NCBI GenBank assembly: GCA_964059195.1
Contig: CAXKWD010000002.1
Location: forward strand, 163,624,559-163,688,558
Source of the DNA: Ectobius pallidus
Taxonomy: Eukaryota; Arthropoda; Insecta; Blattodea; Ectobiidae
Length of the DNA stretch: 64,000 nucleotides
Reading direction: 5' to 3'
Below are positions 1-11,936 of this stretch, one piece after another. Position 1 is the stretch's first letter; each line of letters opens with the position of its first letter. The position numbers and the translations under genes are program-made. The notes beneath the pieces are model-generated. The model was not told where the DNA came from. It saw nothing but the letters and a program-made list of their open reading frames with translations, and made no database searches.

Positions 1-160
1 CTGTTTATTGTAAGTTGAGTGGAGTTCTGGATACATAATGATGGCATTTTAATGTTTTACTGTTTAATAATGTATTTATATCCCTAATTTTAAGATTGAC
101 GTCTATTACTATGTAATTGTAGTCTAATGACAATAAAATTTATATTATTATTATTTCCAC
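1..160 (+). mobile_element. 3' end of a non-LTR retrotransposon (LINE)
   Basis: AT-rich non-coding tract with a polyadenylation-like AATAAA near position 130, ending in a short ATT repeat. This is the usual look of a CR1/Jockey-type 3' UTR and microsatellite tail. The body lies outside the window, so the family is inferred only from the tail. Confidence 0.45.
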
Positions 161-1859
161 GGGCCTGACCTCTCACAGATGTATTGTACAGTAAATCCTG
201 TGACACTGACCAGAAGGATTTATGTCACTATCTTAAAATGGCACTTTGCAAGCCCAAAAGGCATTAGTAGGGCCCTGATTTATTGGTGAAATAAAATGGC
301 TGATTTCGGTGTTAACTTCCATCTATTTCGGTGGGTATTTCGTGAAATAAATTACTTTATACTACATTGTGCACTGATAAATGTTGCATCTTTATTTACA
401 TGAACTAACACCTCCCTCCCTCATTTCTATATTCTTCTGCCCTTGTATGAACTGAAGTAACTTTCGATTTAGGCATGATTATCTAGTTAATGTTTAAATA
501 TAATGACGAGAAATGTTATCGTAATTTCTACTAAACACCATCAGATAGCCATTTGCAAACAGAAGTGCCAACCATACCACTGCACTGTGGATAAAAGACG
601 AAATCTGTTGAATACAAGTAACAAACATTCCACAATCTTCTGCTGTAATCGATCCTAGGCATCGCAAACTTGGCAAAGAGATAGCAGGAAAAGAGTGTAC
701 TCAATAGTACAAACCAAGTCAAAGACAATCTTTGCGTAAATTCTGCAATCATTGTAATCAATCACAAAGATCGATATATATCGGTAAATCTTCGACAGCC
801 ACAGAAACAGCAGAAAAAAGCATGCTGCTAAGAAATAAAAAATACAGTATGCCTACACCAAAACACAATATTGTGAATTTAAGGCACATTTTCGTGCTCA
901 TTTCTCACTTTACGGACAGAAGAGGCATATTTCGTGCTTATAGACACATTTCGTGGAATGGAGTAAATTTCGCAATATTTTGTGGATTCAATTCGGTTCA
1001 TATTGGTATTTTAAGCATATAAAAGCTAAATATAGCTAATGGACATTTTATAAAATTTTGTATTTATCGTTCTTACCAAAAAATACTGCCCCTAGGCATT
1101 AGACATGTATTTCCATTGAACAACAAGTTGTCAAGCATGTGATTGTTACTACTCTTATTTCCATTTATTTCTTGAAATTATTTTATTATGCTTTCCATTT
1201 ATTTCTTGAAATTATTTTATTATGCTTTCCATTGGGACATATAAGTTAATATGACCTTATTTTAATCTTAAAGTGATAATGTTTTAATTTTAAACTATGA
1301 ACCCATTCCCATCCCATTTTCAAACTTAGTACATCATTTAACATTGGTATAACCTATTTCCTAAGATTTTTTGAAAATTTTTAAAAATGTACTTTTTTAA
1401 AATTCAAAATCAAAATTTTCACTTTGAATTTTGAAAAACAAATTTCATTAAAGAGCCATTCCATTGTTACGTATGTCACATTTGGAAGCAATTTAGACCC
1501 CTACAGTGATTAAAATACAGTATTAACTGGAACTGGAGACTGTGAGGACGTGCTGCGTGTGAGCTCTGAGAATCTTTATAGTTTTTCAATATTAATTAGC
1601 TAGTATCTGAGTTATTACTTTTAAATATAATTGCAGTTAATATACTTTTGTTCCTCAAACATAAATTTTGCAAGTTAATCAAATTAAAGCCTTCATTATT
1701 TAACTTACAAATTGCAATAGCCTACACTTGTAGCTATCCACCATCTTGTTAGGAAATCAGATGTTCACAGACACGCCTACTATCGTCACTTTAATATTAT
1801 TATTCTTCCTTTGTTTTATTATTGTTTGTTCTGATTTTACTAACTTTTTATTCTTTCTC
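161..1859. other. AT-rich stretch without recognisable genes
   Basis: No reading frame here looks coding. The only structure seen is a perfect 34-bp tandem duplication at about 1157-1230 (unit TTCCATTTATTTCTTG...). The last 20 bases before 1869 resemble an intron 3' end: a TACTAAC-like branch site near 1840, a pyrimidine run and CAG. Confidence 0.5.
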
Positions 1860-1869
1860 TATTGCAGAA

Positions 1870-2886
1870 ATGACTTCCAGCGGGTTATGTGGAAATTGTA
1901 CTGATCACGTAGATGAAGGTATACAGTGTGATTCATGTGATGTATGGTACCATTTTAAATGTGTTAGGTTATGTATGGATGACGTTCCTGATGGAGATTG
2001 GATATGTAAACTGTGTATCAAGGACAGGGAAATTACTGATCTAAAATGTGCTATTGATTTGTTACAGGACGATGTTAAGAAACTGCAAGCTGAACTTCAT
2101 GGAAGACATGTAAATTGTAACCTGCAAGCTGAACCTAATGAAAAGTAATGATGTAAATTTTACTTCCAGGTTTGTCTCTTTCACAGATGTATTGAGTAGT
2201 CGCAGAAGAAGAACTTCCAGCCAGAATGTGACGGCATTGCAGAACTCACAACACCGTGTCAGTACTAACAATAGATTTTCTGTTTTAGATATTACTGGAG
2301 ATGAAGCAGATGAACAGCCACCTAGACCAGCAACTACAAGTAGGCCCACTAATAAGAAGAAAAAAATTAATTCTAGGTAGAAGTCATGCCAGACACATGG
2401 AACCTGCTCTCCAAGATGTCGTAGGAGACTATTTCCAAGTTCAATGTATAGCCTATGTAAGCCTAGTGCTATGGTAAAAGATGTTGTTACAGGTATCAAA
2501 GGACTGACAGGATACTCTAAGGATGACCGGGTGGTGATTATTGGAGGAGGTGGAAACAGAATCAATTCAATTGAAGCTGACCTTAATAGTATTTCTGAAA
2601 ATACCATGCACACTATGTAGATTTTGTTGAATTGTTCCACAGGTACAAGACCTCGCTTCAATCCAAGGTAAAAGCTGTAAATGATAAGTTGTGGAATTTC
2701 TCTGGTAATCATGCTAATTTTAATGTTTTATCTGTTAATAGCTTAAGAAGGGAAGAATATACTAGACATGGACACCACCTCAACTCTCGAGGGAAGAAGA
2801 CGTTGGCAAAACTGGTTGCTGAGGAATTGAGGTTTAATTTATCTGATTGTAACAGGCCTATTCCTTTCATAGCTGGTGGAATCTAA
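1870..2886 (+). pseudogene. CR1 ORF1: PHD finger plus SGNH esterase
   Basis: From the ATG at 1870 an open stretch of about 92 codons encodes a PHD finger in Cys4-His-Cys3 order (CGNC, CDSC, HFKC, CKLC) followed by a heptad-like helix. The frame is then broken: a lysine/arginine-rich linker lies at 2138-2380 in another frame, and the esterase is split over frames. Esterase block I reads GRSHAR near 2385 (Ser nucleophile) and the last block reads GHHLNSRGKK near 2770 (catalytic His). PHD and esterase domains are typical of CR1-clade ORF1 proteins. At least two frameshifts make it non-functional. A splice-acceptor-like sequence ends just before the ATG. Confidence 0.75.
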
Positions 2887-4356
2887 ATGAAAGAAACAAA
2901 CAACTTATATGCATACCTCAACTAAAAAGTAGTAATACATCCAGGGCTTCAGCTAGAACTAATACATCATTTACATTATTACATCAAAATAGAACTAAAA
3001 GGGGACTTGAAAAAAATTGAAGAATTTAACTATGCAATTTTGGATGCAATTAATTCTAATAAGCCGAAAATTCAAGTTAGGCCTATTTGTTTAACAGAAC
3101 ACCACTGTGCAGAGGCAGAGCTGGAACAATTACAAATTGATAATTTTTCATTGTGTTCAAACTTTTGTAGATGTTCCATAAAATGTGGAGGTGTGAGTAT
3201 ATTTATCAAAAGAAACTTAAATTTTAGTGATACAGACACCAGTTCATTCTACAAGGAACAGGATTTTGAATGTTGCTCAGCCAGAGTAGAGACTGACGAT
3301 ATATTTGTAATACTAACTAACTTATTTACAGAGCACCATCAGGTAATTTCAATTATTTTATGGATCAGTTAGAAAGGGTTCTTAATTCACTATATAGTAA
3401 TAACATAAGTATCATACTGTGTGGGGACATTAATGTAGACTTTTCAATTAATAGTGAAATAAAGACCAGACTAGGTAGTAATAATTTAGATTTCACAGTA
3501 AACTTTCCAACTAGAATTCAAAACAACTCGAGAACAATAATAGATAATAGGCTATATTCATTGATCAGACCCAGATGCACAGATGTTAGTGTTGAACAAA
3601 CCAACTAACATACCCAGTAAAATGACTGGAATAATGAATGAAGCTTCAATTTTAAATTTCAAACAAGATCTTGCGAATGAAAACTGGGAATCTATGTTTT
3701 CCTATAACAAAGTAGATAGTAAATTAAACGAATTCCTAAACATTGTGTCACGACATTTTGAGGCCAACTTTCAAAAAAAGAAAATTGCTAACTTACCTAA
3801 TTTAAGAAATAAACCATGTTTAACTACTGGTATTAAAATATCATGTGCAAACAAAAGAGAGCTCTATTTTAGATATAGAACCAGTAACAACTAAACTCAT
3901 AAGAAATACCATAAAAAGTATTGCAATATACTGAAGAAGTCATTAAAGAAGCAAAGAGCAGGCATTTTTCACAAGTAATTACCGGTAGTAAATCAAACAA
4001 TAAAGTTAAGACTATATGGAATTTAATAAAAAGCAAAACAGGGAGAACAAAGGGAAACAATGATTGTATGTCCCTAACATATCAAGACAGAAAACATATC
4101 GGATATTGCAAATGCTTTTAACAGTCACATATTGCAGAGAAATGTATTCCTACAAATAATATTGGTATTAAAGCAGTAGACCTACTGACAAAATCTACAG
4201 TTCTGAACCATAAATTTCAAATCGAACTGACGTCCTCTATAGAAATTGAAAATATAATCAAGTTGCTCAAAAGTAAAAACCCATTTGGATGGGATGAGAT
4301 AAGTAATAAGTTATTAAAAAGTTGCTCACCTGAACTTAGTAAACCTCTCAGTCACA

Positions 4357-5284
4357 CAGTAAAACCTCGTTAACATGAATTCCAAGGGACCGAAAAATGA
4401 GGGGTTCATGTTAAAAAAATTTGTGCTAACCAGGGACTATTTTTTTAAATGAACCCTTAGGGTATATACCGGTACACTATTGTAGAAAATACTGTTACAT
4501 GCTAAAGTAGGCTATGTAATTAGGCCTACCTTTAAAAAATACTACTTTACATATATCATTTCCTGTTGAAAAATTCAAGTTGCGCTGTCGCTGATGGGAA
4601 CGAAAATGCCTTGAAACTTCACGGCCAACTGTATTCACAGCTTCAGTAAACCCAGCAGATGATTCGGATATTGTAGGAAAATTTTTCACGATCTTTAATT
4701 ATTGTGGACTTGGCAATTCCAAACTGTTCAGCAATAGTCGTTTTCTTCAATGCACCACAATCTACTTTCGCTAGGATTTTTAGTTTTGTTTGCAGGTCTA
4801 TGCTTGTCTGCTTCCTCTTGGCCATGATAAGAGTCTGACTTACTGCTTACAAGTTTTAATGCAACGTATGATGAAATTGTAATGGTTATGTTTGAATGAA
4901 GAGAAAAATAAAATAAGAAACGTTATAACCCGATTGTTGGTGGCACGATGCTCTTGATTGTCCAGCGACTGCACCAGCTAGCGTTAATGTTAATCCAATT
5001 ACTCGTAGCCATTCACATAAGCAACCAGGAATTTAATAAAGGTTTATGTTTAACTTCATTTCTTGCATGCCTAGCGAAGGAAGAACAGGAAATAACAATT
5101 TGAAAAGCTTTGGAAGTTTGTGTTAAATGACATTTCAAGATTCAAGGGACAGAAAAACAGTTTGCAGTTCGTGGTAACCGACAAAACTTTCGTAAGAAAC
5201 AATACATCTTTGCTGGGACCAAATCTTTGTTCTTATTAACAGAGTGTTCGTCGTAAGCGAGTTCATGTTAACGAGGTTTTACAG
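4357..5284 (-). mobile_element. Tigger/pogo-like DNA transposon, internally deleted
   Basis: About 24-bp inverted ends (core AAAACCTCGTTAACATGAA) bound a 0.93-kb insert that splits the CR1 reverse transcriptase. Removing it joins the frame. TA follows the right end, but CA is found at the left, so the expected TA duplication is imperfect. It encodes only the N-terminal DNA-binding part of a pogo-class transposase on the minus strand. Confidence 0.7.
4643..4825 (-). pseudogene. N-terminal CENP-B-type HTH of a pogo/Tigger transposase
   Basis: Starts MAKRKQTSIDLQTKLKILA and continues through a helix-turn-helix (IAEQFGIAKSTI) with the spacing of the CENP-B N-terminal / Psq family. Only about 50 residues remain before the frame leaves homology. 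The catalytic DDE domain is missing from the insert, so it cannot catalyse transposition; the surviving DNA-binding module is at most a short peptide. Confidence 0.7.
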
Positions 5285-5791
5285 TATATGTAATTGTTCA
5301 TTAGAAAGTGGAATATTTCCAGAAAGACTGAAGCATGCTATTGTTAAGCCCCTGTTTAAAAAAGGCGACAAAAACATACCATCAAATTATAGACCTATAT
5401 CGCTCTTAACCTCATTTTCAAAAGTTTTTTAAAAAGTAATGTACAACAGCATAATACACCATCTTAATTTGAATGACATTCTTACTTCATCTCAGTTTGG
5501 ATTTAGAAGTGGCATGTCCACTGAGAATGCTACATTTCAACTTACCACAGAAATATTGGAAGCGTTAGATAAAAAGACATATGCTAAAGCGTTTGACTGG
5601 ATAAATCATGAAATTTTACTTCAGAAATTGAATCATTATGGGTTGGATAATTTAACACTTAAGTGGTTCAAACCATACCTGTCGGGATAGAATGAATCTA
5701 ACTTAGGGGTTGTTAAAAATGGAGAACCTCAGGGATCGATACTGAGACCTCTGATCTTTTTAATTTTCATCAATGATTTGCCGTATAACTT

Positions 5792-6069
5792 CTTCTTCTT
5801 CTTCATCTTCCCTATTTATGCCGCTCTGTGCAGTGTTAGGGGATGTCCTCGTATCCATCTTCTGTAACTTTCTCTGTCCCTGGCCATGCTTCGTAGTTGA
5901 TGTATTGTCTTCTCCCTTCTTCCTGCCACCTGTTTTACCACATCCTCCCATGTTATTCTGGGTCTTCCTACGGGTCTCTGCCCCTGCGGCTTTGCTTCCG
6001 TAAACTGACGTAGCTTCCGATGTTCCTCTGTTCTTATTACATGTCCTTCCAGGCAAGTTGTCTGTCCTC
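5792..6069 (-). mobile_element. 5'-truncated LINE 3' end with exact 13-bp TSD
   Basis: A 278-bp minus-strand fragment ends at its 3' side in a GAA-type simple repeat and encodes part of a LINE C-terminus (a basic GGCGKTGGRKKG-like stretch, then an acidic run). It is flanked by perfect copies of TGCCGTATAACTT at 5779-5791 and 6070-6082. Removing insert plus one TSD restores the CR1 protein from INDLPYN into LSDESKVLLFTDDTS. Confidence 0.85.
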
Positions 6070-6456
6070 TGCCGTATAACTTAAGCGACGAATCAAAGGT
6101 ATTGCTTTTTACGGATGATACTAGTGTACGTTTGTAGCAGGAAAGTCACAAGAACATTTATGAAGAATAGCTACAAAGGCTTTTCACAAATTAATTACAT
6201 GGTTTCTAGCTAATAAAATGACACTTAATATTGAAAAGAACCACTTTATTCAATTCAGAACAAAACACAGATGCATCTCAAACCTTATAACTGATTATCA
6301 AACACAAATCATAGAAGAAATTAGCAACATAAAATTCTTAGGACTACAAATCGACCAAAATCTTGACTGGAAGGTACACATTGACATGATAAGTTAAGTC
6401 CAAAACTCTGAGTCCAGCATGTTTCGCTTTAAGAATTTTGAATGATATATTAAAAC

Positions 6457-6772
6457 TAAACTAAACTAAACTCCGTGGCGCTACATCCCTGGAGGGACTT
6501 GGCCTACCACCCGACCGCAGCGTCATCTCCCGTAGGCAGATGGCAGGATTGGGGGGCATGTGGTCAGCATGCCGACACCCACGGACGTTAATGGTGGTTT
6601 TCTTGACCGGAGCCGTTACTTATCTATCAAGTAGCTCCTCAGTTTGAATTACGAGGCTGAGTGCACCCCTACCATACCTCCCTTCCTCAGAAAAATCCGA
6701 GGTACTGGGAATCGAACCCGGGCCGACGGATCTGTAGTCAGAGAGGCTAACCACAAGACCACGGCGGCGGAC
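6457..6772 (-). mobile_element. tRNA-derived SINE, copy 1, with 13-bp TSD
   Basis: Read on the minus strand it has an A-box-like TGGTCTTGTGGTTAGCC, a B box GGGTTCGATTCCCAG, a body, and a tail of TTTAG-type pentamers. Perfect duplications GATATATTAAAAC lie at 6444-6456 and 6773-6785. It interrupts the CR1 ORF2 C-terminal region. A second family member lies at 30717-31013. Confidence 0.88.
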
Positions 6773-7319
6773 GATATATTAAAACAGGATGGTATATTTT
6801 GCATATTTTCACTCTGTAATGAGATACGGAATCATATTCTGGGGCAACTCTTCCCATAGAGAGAAAATATTTAGCCTAGATTACAAAAACGTGCAATAAG
6901 AATAATAAGTGGGAGAAAAAAAAAAGAGAATCTTGTAAACCGCTATTTGAAAAATTAAAAGTCCTCACTCTCACAGGGGAGTATATATAGGCCTACTCAG
7001 TAATGTGTTATATGGTAGAAAATACTGATAAATTTCAAACTAATTATAGTAGGCCTATACATGGACGTACAACCAGAAACACGAATGATTTACATATACC
7101 AGCTAATTCATTAAAACTCTTTCAGAAGGGTGCTTATTATTCCGCAATACAGATTTACAATAAGCTTCCCAGAAACATTAAATTGTGTATTAAAAGCAAA
7201 TGCAAATCTTTCAAAAGATCTCTCAAGGAATTTTTAATAACTCACACCTTCTACAATATGAATGAATATTTCCAGCTTGCATAAGTTTTTCAGCTTACAG
7301 TTTTGTATATTGTTGTCAT

Positions 7320-9176
7320 CAGTGGCGTAGCTTGACGTTGGGTTCTGGGTAAACTGGATTTTAAAATATGAATTTATAACTGTTCAAATGATACACGAAT
7401 TCCCAGTGTTTAAAATAATAAAATAATGTTAATATCATGCACATGGATTCGATTTCGTATATACCTATATAAGTATATTATTATTACTATTACTACTATT
7501 ACCAGTCAGCTAGTAGTAGTATTAGTATTAGTACCACAATCTTTATTAACTATTATCGAATTTTAGTGGATTTGGATTTTAAACTAAACCAAGTTACATA
7601 GATTTAAAAAAAATAAAGTATAAGATTCAATTTTAGAAAAACGCCTAAATCAAGCTTAGAAGTTGGTTTTTACCCTTTGGTTCATAAGATAAAGTCGAAA
7701 ACGGTGTTATCCATATCTATTATATTAAAATGTGCAACACGGAAATAATCACAATTTTAAGGTAAACTAACACTGCACTCAGTCCAATGATGAGGAATGT
7801 AATGTTTATGTTACCGTACTCTTTCCTTTTTCAATCTATTGTCCGGCTTCATGCTCGAGCGGTCTTCGAGAAAGCAGGTATCTGAAGAGACTACTTATGG
7901 CATCAGTTCTTTTTTTTTTCTTTCAGTATTACTTAACTTTTCATAATATTATCTCTACACAGTCAATTATTTAACAAGGTTATAAAGTCATGCGAGAGTT
8001 GTCAGGTATGGAATATGCCGCGAGAAAATAGTAATTTCTATGCTTAACTTAGAGATAGTTGTGCGAATGTTTTAACAGGTGAAATAAGTTGCGAGAAAAT
8101 AGTTAGCAGTACTTTGTTGCTTAAGATACAGATCGTTGTGTGAGTTTCCCAAGAGGAAGAATAAGACGAAAGAAAATGACAAATAAATTATTAGGGTAAA
8201 GCAAGTCGTGTGAGAGCTCCCTGAGATGGAATAAGACATGAGAAAATAGTAATTTCAATGCTTCTGTTGGAGAAAGTGTGAGAGTCTTCAAAGAGATGGA
8301 ATAAGACAAGAGAAAATTTAAAAAAAAATTATAATAATTAGGTCAGAGTAAGTCATGGAGAGCTCCCTGAGATGGAAGAAGACCCGAGAAAATAGTTATT
8401 TTAATTCTTATGGTACAAAAGTTCTGTGAGTTTTTCAAGAGGTAGAATAGGGCTAGAGAAAATAGGAACAATTTTATTATGGTAGAAAAGTCGCGTGAGA
8501 ATTCCCAGAGATCGAGGGAGAAAACTGTAATTTTAACGTTTAAGGTAGAGAACATTGTGTTGTGTTTTCTAAGAGCTGGAATCAGACGAGAGAAAATAGT
8601 AACAATTTTATTAAGGTAGAGAAAGTAGCGTGAGTATTTCAAGAGCGGCAGAACACATGCTGGGGGTTATAAAATCCGTTTTTGTGAATTTAAAATTCAA
8701 ATTTGGCGGTGTGATGCGGGAGATTATGTCACAGCTCAGTGCCGCCGAACAGTTTTGAGTGAAGAGACTAGCGTTCTCAAAAATTCCACCAGTTTCTTTG
8801 GTGGTGACTTTATGCCGCTCTTGCGAAACAAATTAGCCTGTCTTCACAACGAGTAAGTTAACGTTTAGTGGGAGAAATCATATAACTCGCACTTGATGAA
8901 ACTGGACTGGCTTGAAGCATCGCTAGTCTCAGCTCGCTTGTCTTCACTGCCGCATCATAAGATTTTGAGGCTGCCTAAGCACGCGGCACCACAAATTGAT
9001 GCTTTATGCGTTGGGGCATGCAATGGCGAAAAATATTTTGATGACACGGCTAATGAGTTTATAATGATTAATGGCTTGGTTGTTGCTGCCTTTATTTATT
9101 TGTTTATGAATCCACTATTTCCTTATATTATTCAGGTAGACTCAGTCTCAAAGTCTACCCTTACGCTACGCCACTG
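7320..9176. mobile_element. Non-autonomous hAT-type element (1,857 bp)
   Basis: Inverted ends CAGTGGCGTAGC are flanked by perfect 8-bp duplications GTTGTCAT at 7312-7319 and 9177-9184, the signature of a hAT insertion. It sits in the CR1 3' UTR. No transposase is seen. The interior holds a degenerate minisatellite and an unexplained less AT-rich segment at 8700-9130. Confidence 0.88.
7985..8660 (+). repeat. Degenerate ~72-bp tandem repeat, about 10 units
   Basis: Units share a pattern close to GTCGTGTGAGAG, CCnnGAGATGGAATAAGA, CGAGAGAAAATAG and an AT-rich spacer. Spacing is about 65-80 bp. The same units recur at 48520-48810 in both orientations, so the repeat belongs to the hAT family rather than to this site alone. 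Confidence 0.75.
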
Positions 9177-9872
9177 GTTGTCATAACATCAGGGTTGTAA
9201 AAAAGCCAGCTAAAATTGAAAAAGACTTGACCAGTGGTTTTTTTCAATTTTAGCCGGTTAAAATCAAATTTAGCCGGCTAAAATCAATTTTTCCTGGTTG
9301 GGGGAGGTGGGAGCAGGTTGAGATTTTGAAAAAATTATATTTAGGGCCTTATGGGATTTAGAGGGAAACTTTGTCTGCATAAATTAGACACCAATGATTC
9401 AGTGGTTGTGGGGGTGAGGGTGGAAATTCAAAATTTTTAAAACCATGTCTTGTGGGGTATCGTTGAAAAGCTCTTGATGAGTAATCTTTAAATCAACAAC
9501 TAGTTTCTTGATAGCGCTCATATAAGGAGAGATTTGAATTTTTGAAAGTCAAAAACACTTTAAAATATACCTCAGCCAATAGGCATGCCGAAATGAATTT
9601 ATGAGGACCAACTGAGGCTAAAATTACCAATGAAATAAAGTTAGAAATATTAAAAATAATAGTTAAATATCTTTAGAACAATAATCCTTGGCCAAATTAG
9701 AAATGAAATAATAAAATATATCAATTAATACATAATTAACAACTCTCTTTTTATAAAAAAAAATATTTCCATTTTTATTCTACACTTACCCCAATAAATT
9801 CAATAAAAAGCACTATGAAATCTACCTCAGCCTGTGCCCTGTAGGCCTACCTAAAGGGATTTTTTATACTTA

Positions 9873-10110
9873 TTTCTCCATCAATTACACATATCAGGAG
9901 TGTAATCACCTATCGCTAGAGTTTTGTCAAGCCATAGAATCTTTACATTGTATGCCGGCCAGTTCTGCATCAATCGAAAGAGTATTTTCTTCATTTGGGT
10001 TAATACAAACAAAATTGAGAAACAGACTAGGCAATGAAAAAGCCCAGAAGCTTGTATACATCAGCAGGCAGAATAAAGCAAATATGCAAGAGTCTTATGA
10101 TGAATGGTGA
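9873..10110 (+). pseudogene. C-terminal dimerisation domain of a hAT transposase
   Basis: The frame reads through PASSASIERVFSSFG and then KLRNRLGNEKAQKL to a stop at 10108-10110. This is the conserved hAT family C-terminal dimerisation motif (SxxxERxFS...RNRL). Upstream catalytic parts are absent or decayed. It lies in the sense orientation of the enclosing hAT element and is probably that element's own transposase remnant. Confidence 0.82.
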
Positions 10111-10112
10111 AT

Positions 10113-10716
10113 TTACCATATTTACTTGAATATAACGTGCCTATTTTTGTCCATTTGTAGATTTCAATACTGAGGTGCGTGTTAAATTCTAGTACAAATC
10201 CGTTTCGTAGGTCGGAGGTAGTATTGATCAACATAACAATGCATTGCTATAATTCTTGACTTCGTTCATTTTATTGTTAGCCTACACCATATGAAATTTA
10301 ATCTGAAACATAATGAAAAAATTGTTTTTATCAGTTCTATAGTGCAAATGTGGAATATTGTGCATTGTTGATTTTAAACTCATTTAAGAGCGGTATCAGC
10401 TTTTATTGTGAAACATTCATTTAACGTTTTGTTTGTCCATTTAGCAATAAAAAATAAGCACCTCCGAGGATTCCAGTGATGAACACATTAGTGAATAATG
10501 ATGAGCCATGCCTATAAGCCTAAAACTGACAGTTAACTGTAAATGTTTATGTGTTGGTTCATTATTCTATAAATACTATGACAAAATTCCAAATAAAATA
10601 TCCTACTATTGATGCGCATTACATTCGCTAACAAACTCTTTTTTTATGATTTTAAGTTTCAAAATCAGGGTGCGCATTCAATTTAAGGGTGCATTATATT
10701 GGAGTAAATACGGTAA
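10113..10716. mobile_element. MITE with TTACC(A/G)TATTTACT ends
   Basis: Inverted ends begin TACCATATTTACTTG on the left and TACCGTATTTACTCC on the right strand, with further subterminal similarity (AATATAA then GTGC/GCGC words). A 3-bp ATT flanks each side. No coding capacity. It lies immediately after the hAT stop codon. Confidence 0.7.
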
Positions 10717-10750
10717 TTAACTATTGCTGGGAATTACACAGTGAAGTGGT

Positions 10751-11413
10751 ACAGTGAGTCCCACGCAAGAGTTGGCCAATGACGTGGGATTCTGCAACGC
10801 GGCGGGCACAGTTCCAACTCTCGAGCGATCAGGTGAAATATCTAAGCAAATAAAGCCGTGATCGGTGTAATGATCCAGGTTCTCACATTTACAGTTAAAA
10901 TTACAATGAAAATAACCACATACCTCATCACAAGATCTGTAGGAAATGTTCTTCTCTTGCATCCACACAATACTGGCACCTTTTTAGGAAATTTTCTTTT
11001 ACGCGCATAATTTCAGCTTCCAAGACAGAGTTAATTTCTCTTGTGATATTGTCTTTAAGTTCTTCTAACAGCATGTGATTATTATTTATGGGGAAACTTC
11101 AAAAATAAAGTGTATGGGTCAATTACCCATACATTAGAAGAACTTGAAGACAATATCACAAGAAAAATTAACTCTATTTCGGAAGCTGAACTTATGCGCG
11201 TAAAAGAAAATTTCCTAAAATGGTGCCAGTATTGTGTGGATGCAAGAGGAGAACATTTTCAACATCTCTTGTGATGAGGTACGGGGTTATTTTCTTTGCA
11301 ATTTTAACTGTAAATGTAAGAACCTGAATCATTACACCGATTTTGGCTTTATTTGCTGTGCCCGCCGCAACGCAGAAACCCGTGTCATTGGCCAACTCTT
11401 GCATGGGACTCAC
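10751..11413. repeat. Large palindrome of mariner/IS630-type transposase C-termini
   Basis: Left arm 10751-11070 (minus) and right arm 11131-11413 (plus) are diverged inverted copies around a ~60-bp centre. Each arm reads outward from a TLEELxDNITR-like segment through a CQYCVDAR motif to the stop, the usual C-terminal end of Tc1/mariner-superfamily (DDE_3) transposases. Neither arm contains the catalytic core. The left arm carries an extra ~37 bp near 10810-10845. Confidence 0.72.
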
Positions 11414-11447
11414 TGTATTAAATTACACTAAATACAATTTCAAGTTT

Positions 11448-11936
11448 CTGAGCTTGTAACTTTTAAATTTGTGATGTTTGGAAATAAGAACATGAAAGAA
11501 ACTTCAATTATTTTTACTCAATTTGATTTTATCCAGATAAAATGCCTGGCATTTTTCAAGTGGATAAAACTGGTAGCTTTGCATTCTCACTCAGTAGGCT
11601 TAAGTAGGCCTACTACAGGTTCTGAGCTTGTAACTTTTAAATTTGTGATGTTTGGGAATATAAACATGAAAGGAACTTCAATTATTTTTATTCAATTTGA
11701 TTTTAGCCGGATAAAATGCCTGGCTTTTTTCAAGCGGATAAAACTGGTAGCTCTGCATTTGCACTCAGTAGGCCTAAGTAGGCCTACTACAGGTTCTAAG
11801 CTTGTAACTTTTAAATTTGTGATGTTTGGAAATAAAAACATGAAAGGAACTTCAATTATTTTTATTCAATTTGATTTTAGCCGGATAAAATGCCTGGCTT
11901 TTTTCAAGTGGATAAAACCGGTTAAAACCAGGCCAG
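11448..11936 (+). repeat. 174-bp tandem repeat, nearly three units
   Basis: The word GCTTGTAACTTTTAAATTTG recurs at 11452, 11626 and 11800, giving an exact 174-bp period. The period is a multiple of three and the array is open in one frame for 158 codons, but the translation is only the repeat read three times and resembles no protein I know. Confidence 0.9.

Larger units (their letters stand above)
2998..7284 (+). pseudogene. CR1 ORF2: endonuclease and reverse transcriptase remnants
   Basis: Endonuclease/exonuclease/phosphatase pieces lie at 2998-3370 (LTEHH, CGGVSIFIK) and 3330-3600 (YRAPSGNF, then CGDINVDF), joined by a frameshift near 3340. Reverse transcriptase follows: KSKNPFGWDEIS near 4275, KKGDKNIPSNYRPISLL near 5370, SQFGFRSGMST near 5490, and the catalytic box FTDDTS near 6107, an unusual variant of the common FADD. 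The C-terminal tail at 7003-7284 contains a YYSAIQIYNKLP motif typical of LINE ends. Three insertions interrupt the RT, and each junction rejoins in the expected protein order. Multiple stops and frameshifts show it is dead. Confidence 0.8.

Noticed and set aside
8121..8642. Minus-strand proteins of 62 and 99 codons
   Set aside because: They lie entirely within the degenerate ~72-bp minisatellite.
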